NCBI RefSeq assembly: GCF_000307105.1
Contig: NC_018645.1
Location: 942,578-1,006,577 of the forward strand
From: Desulfobacula toluolica Tol2
GTDB taxonomy: Bacteria > Desulfobacterota > Desulfobacteria > Desulfobacterales > Desulfobacteraceae
Reading direction: 5' to 3'
DNA length: 64,000 bases
The notes beneath the pieces were generated by a model that did no database searches, had not been told where the DNA came from, and saw only the letters and a list, made by a program, of their open reading frames with translations. Shown piece by piece: positions 60,622 to 64,000 of the stretch (position 1 is the first letter of the stretch; every line of letters begins with the position of its first letter). The translations under genes were made by a program, and so were the position numbers.

Positions 60622-60731
60622 GGCAGATCGCTCTGCCACAACAAATAATGAAAGATATTTAATTTCAACAGGTTAAAAGTTCTTTCATATAACTGCCACG
60701 GGCAGATCTGGTTTTTCGCTCAGATTTGCCC
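60622..60731. repeat. Two related hairpins in intergenic gap
   Basis: GGCAGA-TCGC-TCTGCC (60622-60637) and GGGCAGATCTG, 10-nt loop, CAGATTTGCCC (60700-60731) form strong stems. Both are followed by CACAACAAA and later a TGAAAG word. No T tract follows, so simple terminators are unlikely on either strand. Confidence 0.55.
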
Positions 60732-60808
60732 ACAACAAAGTTTGAAAGTCACTGTTTGGATTTTTAAAGACTTTCTTATAAAAAATAAATGGAAAAGCAT
60801 AGCCCATT

Positions 60809-63800
60809 TTATGCCTCTTCACAAACTTCGTGTTTAAGGTCATGCATGTTAGACAGCAGAATGGTTTTTAGTTCATTAAAAGTGATAAGGGCTGCCTCAA
60901 AATCAAAATCACCTGATTGGGTTAACAGTGTTTCGGCCAGATCTGCACCTGCAATATGATTTTGTTTGAGAATCTGGTGTAATTTCCCTGCATTTTCTTC
61001 AGCATCAGGATCCATTTCTTCGATCATGAGCCGGATTTTTTCAAGCAGTGCATCTATTGCAGCATTATCAACAGGAGCGCTATCCGCATATGATTTATTC
61101 AGGGGTTCTTTTATATGGGGTGTGAGTCCGTCAACCAACTGTTGCAGGTCTTTTCTGAGTTGAGAAAATAGATCATTCTGGATATCGGTCTGGTTTTCTT
61201 TGAGGGATAATTCAAGTTTTTGAGAGGATTCATATAAAGAAATTGCACCGATTCCACCGGCAACGCCTTTTAATGTGTGAACAAGTCTCAGGGCCAGATC
61301 AAAATCATGTTTTTCAAAGGCATCTAAGATGCGTTCAGCATCATCTCCATGGCCTGCCAGAAAATCTTTCAGCAACTTATAATAAAAACCGGGATTATTG
61401 CCGGTTCTTCGAAGGCCGGTTTGCATATCAATGCCGTTCAGGTGTCCGGGGAGGTCTGTTTTGTTTTTGTGATCGGCAAGATTTGTATGCTGAGGCAATC
61501 TTGGAGCTGTTTCAGGCAGCCATTTGATAAGGGTTTTAAACAGGATATCGGGTTCAATGGGCTTGGGAATATGGTCATTCATTCCTGCATCAAGGCATTT
61601 TTCACGGTCACCTGCCATGGCATTGGCTGTCATGGCAATAATGGGCAGTTCAGAAAGAGCCGGGTTTTTCCTGATCATCCGGGTGGTCTCAAATCCGTCC
61701 ATATTAGGCATTTGAATATCCATTAAAATACCGTCGAATACAGAATCGGTATCTTTTAAAACAGCCAGGGCCTCAAGCCCGTCTCCGGCCACGGTCACAA
61801 TCAGCCCTGCACTTTCAAGCAGTTCGGTTGCCACCTGCTGATTGATCTTGTTATCTTCAACCAGAAGAATCCTGGCCCCGCAGACATAGTCTATACCATT
61901 GATTCGAGTGGTTTCCCTGCTGACAAGATCTTGATCAGGCAGGTTTGATCTGCCGAACAGGTCCATAATGGCATCAAATAATAACGAGCGATTGATCGGT
62001 TTGATCAAAAAACCGTCAAGGCCGACCGTTTGTGCCTGACTCATTACCTCTTCCCTGCCAAATGCAGTGACCATGAGAATTGCCGGAATTTTTGCTATGC
62101 CGCTGTCTTCTTTGATACGTCTTGCCGTTTCGATACCATCCATTCCATTCATCTGCCAGTCCATGAGTACAAGGTCGTAGGGCGCTTTTTTCGAGCTTGT
62201 CTTGAGTTCTGAAATAGCTGCTTCCCCAGACGGCACCTCTGATACGTTAAAGTGGAATTCTTTCATAAGATCCCTGAGAATTTCCCGTGACTTTTCATTG
62301 TCATCCACAATCAACACCCGCATTCCGTGAAGTTCTCCAGGGCTTATCATCGGTATAAAGGGCTTTTGGGTCTGAACGCCGAACTCAGCAGTAAAGGTAA
62401 AGGTGCTTCCCTCTCCGTAAATACTTTTTACTGATATTTCACCTCCCATCATGCCAACCAGCTGCTTGCTGATCGTAAGCCCCAGCCCGGTTCCTCCGTA
62501 TTGTCTTGTGGTTGACCCGTCTGCCTGGCTAAAAGACTGGAAAAGTTTGCTGATCTGATCTTGGGTCATGCCTATACCGCTGTCTGAAACTGAAAACTGC
62601 AATCTGGCTCTGGCCTTTTCAGGATCTTCGTTCAGAAGGGCCACTTTGATCAGAATCTGGCCGTTAAGGGTGAACTTGATACTGTTTCCGGCAAGGTTAA
62701 TCAAAATCTGGCCCAGCCTGAGGGGATCACCCACAAGACCGAGCGGGACGTCCCGGCTGACATCAAACAGAAGCTCAAGACCCTTTTCTTCCGCTTTAAT
62801 ATTGATCAGGTTGACCACATTGTCCAGAACTGCTTGAAGATCAAACTCAATAGACTCTATGCTCAGTTTGTTTGCCTCAATTTTGGAAAAATCCAGAATA
62901 TCATTGATAATGCCGAGCAACGAGAGTCCCGATGCTTCTATCTTATTCAGGTAATCATTTTGTTTGGGTGTCATATCTGTTTTTTGTGCAAGATGGGCAA
63001 GACCGATAATTGCGTTCATCGGGGTTCTGATTTCATGGCTCATATTGGCCAGAAATTCGCTTTTGGACCGGGATGCCTCTTCAGCCGCAATCCTTGCTTT
63101 TTCCGCTTTGATTTTTTCTTTTTGCCCGGTAGTATCCACCAGGGAGCCTTCATAGTAGAGCAGGTTATCGTGTGAATCTTTTACAGACTGTCCCGATGCC
63201 ACTCCCCAGAATATACTGCCGTCTTTGCGTTTGAACTGCCTCTCAAAACCCGTGAGCCTGATTTCTTTTTTAACCATATCTGTGAAATCGGCATGATCGT
63301 CAGGATTTGCATAGCATTGTTTTGAAACATCATTGACCAGGCGTATCATTTCGTCCGGATCTGCATATCCCAGCATTCTGGCCATGGCCGGGTTGGCGCT
63401 GATGATGCCGCCGGAAGGAGAAACCTGAAAAAGCCCTTCACTGGCATTTTCAAATATTTTCCGATACTTTTTTTCAGATTCCATAATGGATTTGGTTAAC
63501 CGGCTTGAATTTTGAATCATCTTGTTAAAGCTCTCTTCGAGAATCTTTAATTCAGTTCCCGCTTTGGCCCGGAGATTGATTTTAATCCCTTCAAGATTCG
63601 TTAAATCCAGACGGGACACTTCCATGGCCATTTGGCGAAGAGGTCTGCTCAAGCGGCCGTGGGCTGCCCATAAAAAAAGGCACCACAAAGAAATTGTTTT
63701 TATAATGGCAAAGATAATGATCCGGATGAATCCGTTTTTTACCTTGGAAAAAATAATTTTTTTACTTGAATAAAGTGTGCCCCTGCCAATCTTTACCAGG

Positions 63801-64000
63801 GATGCCGGTTGATAAATAGTAAAGGAATGGTCAATGAGACTGCTTGCAGCATCTGATGAAGATCGGCTTTTCTCTTTTGCATTGATGATAATCTGTTGGC
63901 CGTCAGGTCCGATCACCGAGCCAATGGCAATGGATGTTACCGGGATATCGGGATTTACAGGTTCAATTTTAATCCCCACAAGTATCGGGACATTATACAT
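60809..64000 (-). CDS. Hybrid sensor histidine kinase (HAMP-PAS-HK-REC-REC-HPt), partial
   Basis: The visible 1063 aa run off the right edge in frame. They hold a membrane helix near 82-97, a HAMP-like linker near 98-160, PAS near 185-300, the H-box MSHEIRTPMNAIIGL near 320, ATPase motifs SDSGIGM and GGTGLGLTI near 470-500, two receivers (DLVLMDWQMNGMDG near 610, GILMDIQMPNMDG near 760) and an HPt with VHTLKGVAGG near 910. It likely relays phosphate to the two downstream receiver proteins. Confidence 0.93.
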   Translation of the reverse strand: MYNVPILVGIKIEPVNPDIPVTSIAIGSVIGPDGQQIIINAKEKSRSSSDAASSLIDHSFTIYQPASLVKIGRGTLYSSKKIIFSKVKNGFIRIIIFAIIKTISLWCLFLWAAHGRLSRPLRQMAMEVSRLDLTNLEGIKINLRAKAGTELKILEESFNKMIQNSSRLTKSIMESEKKYRKIFENASEGLFQVSPSGGIISANPAMARMLGYADPDEMIRLVNDVSKQCYANPDDHADFTDMVKKEIRLTGFERQFKRKDGSIFWGVASGQSVKDSHDNLLYYEGSLVDTTGQKEKIKAEKARIAAEEASRSKSEFLANMSHEIRTPMNAIIGLAHLAQKTDMTPKQNDYLNKIEASGLSLLGIINDILDFSKIEANKLSIESIEFDLQAVLDNVVNLINIKAEEKGLELLFDVSRDVPLGLVGDPLRLGQILINLAGNSIKFTLNGQILIKVALLNEDPEKARARLQFSVSDSGIGMTQDQISKLFQSFSQADGSTTRQYGGTGLGLTISKQLVGMMGGEISVKSIYGEGSTFTFTAEFGVQTQKPFIPMISPGELHGMRVLIVDDNEKSREILRDLMKEFHFNVSEVPSGEAAISELKTSSKKAPYDLVLMDWQMNGMDGIETARRIKEDSGIAKIPAILMVTAFGREEVMSQAQTVGLDGFLIKPINRSLLFDAIMDLFGRSNLPDQDLVSRETTRINGIDYVCGARILLVEDNKINQQVATELLESAGLIVTVAGDGLEALAVLKDTDSVFDGILMDIQMPNMDGFETTRMIRKNPALSELPIIAMTANAMAGDREKCLDAGMNDHIPKPIEPDILFKTLIKWLPETAPRLPQHTNLADHKNKTDLPGHLNGIDMQTGLRRTGNNPGFYYKLLKDFLAGHGDDAERILDAFEKHDFDLALRLVHTLKGVAGGIGAISLYESSQKLELSLKENQTDIQNDLFSQLRKDLQQLVDGLTPHIKEPLNKSYADSAPVDNAAIDALLEKIRLMIEEMDPDAEENAGKLHQILKQNHIAGADLAETLLTQSGDFDFEAALITFNELKTILLSNMHDLKHEVCEEA

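Noticed and set aside
60622-60731. c-di-GMP riboswitch upstream of the diguanylate cyclase
   Set aside because: The sequence lacks the GEMM consensus; only plain hairpins are present.

Overview
The window looks like a chromosome segment from a large-genome sulfate-reducing deltaproteobacterium (Desulfobacteraceae-like). The reasons are protein style, a fused ATP sulfurylase/APS kinase, a tungstate ABC transporter beside molybdopterin genes, MBL/beta-CASP and Rpn-type genes, and the Cys-rich C-terminal tail on a response regulator. This assignment is inference; no 16S or tRNA gene is visible.

Region 1 (1-16972, all minus strand) is a surface-polysaccharide operon. In transcription order it holds a FlaA1/CapD-like 4,6-dehydratase, a UDP-sulfoquinovose synthase-like enzyme, an NAD-sugar epimerase, a pyruvyltransferase-family protein, a flippase, an FrhB-like Fe-S protein, GT4 glycosyltransferases, a polymerase, the CapE-CapF-CapG trio for UDP-N-acetyl-L-fucosamine, and a GT2 enzyme that runs off the window.

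Region 2 (about 17.0-38.4 kb) is the unusual part. It is an array of small cassettes, all genes on the minus strand, separated by at least 15 recognisable copies of a 29-bp repeat (it begins GGGGTCAGGCTTGGCTT and ends GGCTTATTG), all in one orientation. One inverted copy closes the right end. The cassettes carry toxin-antitoxin modules (HicAB twice, HepT/MntA, an orphan HepT, RelE/Phd-like, RelE-like/RHH, TacAT, DUF4160/DUF2442, HicB-like/DUF2442), Rpn-family nucleases, GH24 lysozymes, DUF1353 proteins, a beta-CASP hydrolase, one intact HUH/Y1 (REP-associated) transposase and an IS4 element. Many cassettes are duplicated, permuted, truncated or chimeric. Relics of the Y1-transposase 3' end, tied to a second motif (GGGTCTGACCC), are scattered through the array. 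The last unit, bounded by inverted 29-bp repeats, carries an O-antigen ligase-like gene and a TPR protein, so the array interleaves with polysaccharide functions.

Region 3 (38.4-64 kb) is ordinary core genome. It contains sat-cysC, moaB, pyrR, mobA-moaE-moaC, rmuC, mltA, the tungstate transporter tupABC, an amidohydrolase, a siroheme/haem cluster (precorrin-2 dehydrogenase, CcsA/HemX-like, hemA), dksA, a PHP-RNase III fusion, an Elp3-like radical SAM protein, PBP1A, a response regulator, a diguanylate cyclase and a large hybrid histidine kinase cut by the window end. The PHP-RNase III fusion is the most notable single gene here.
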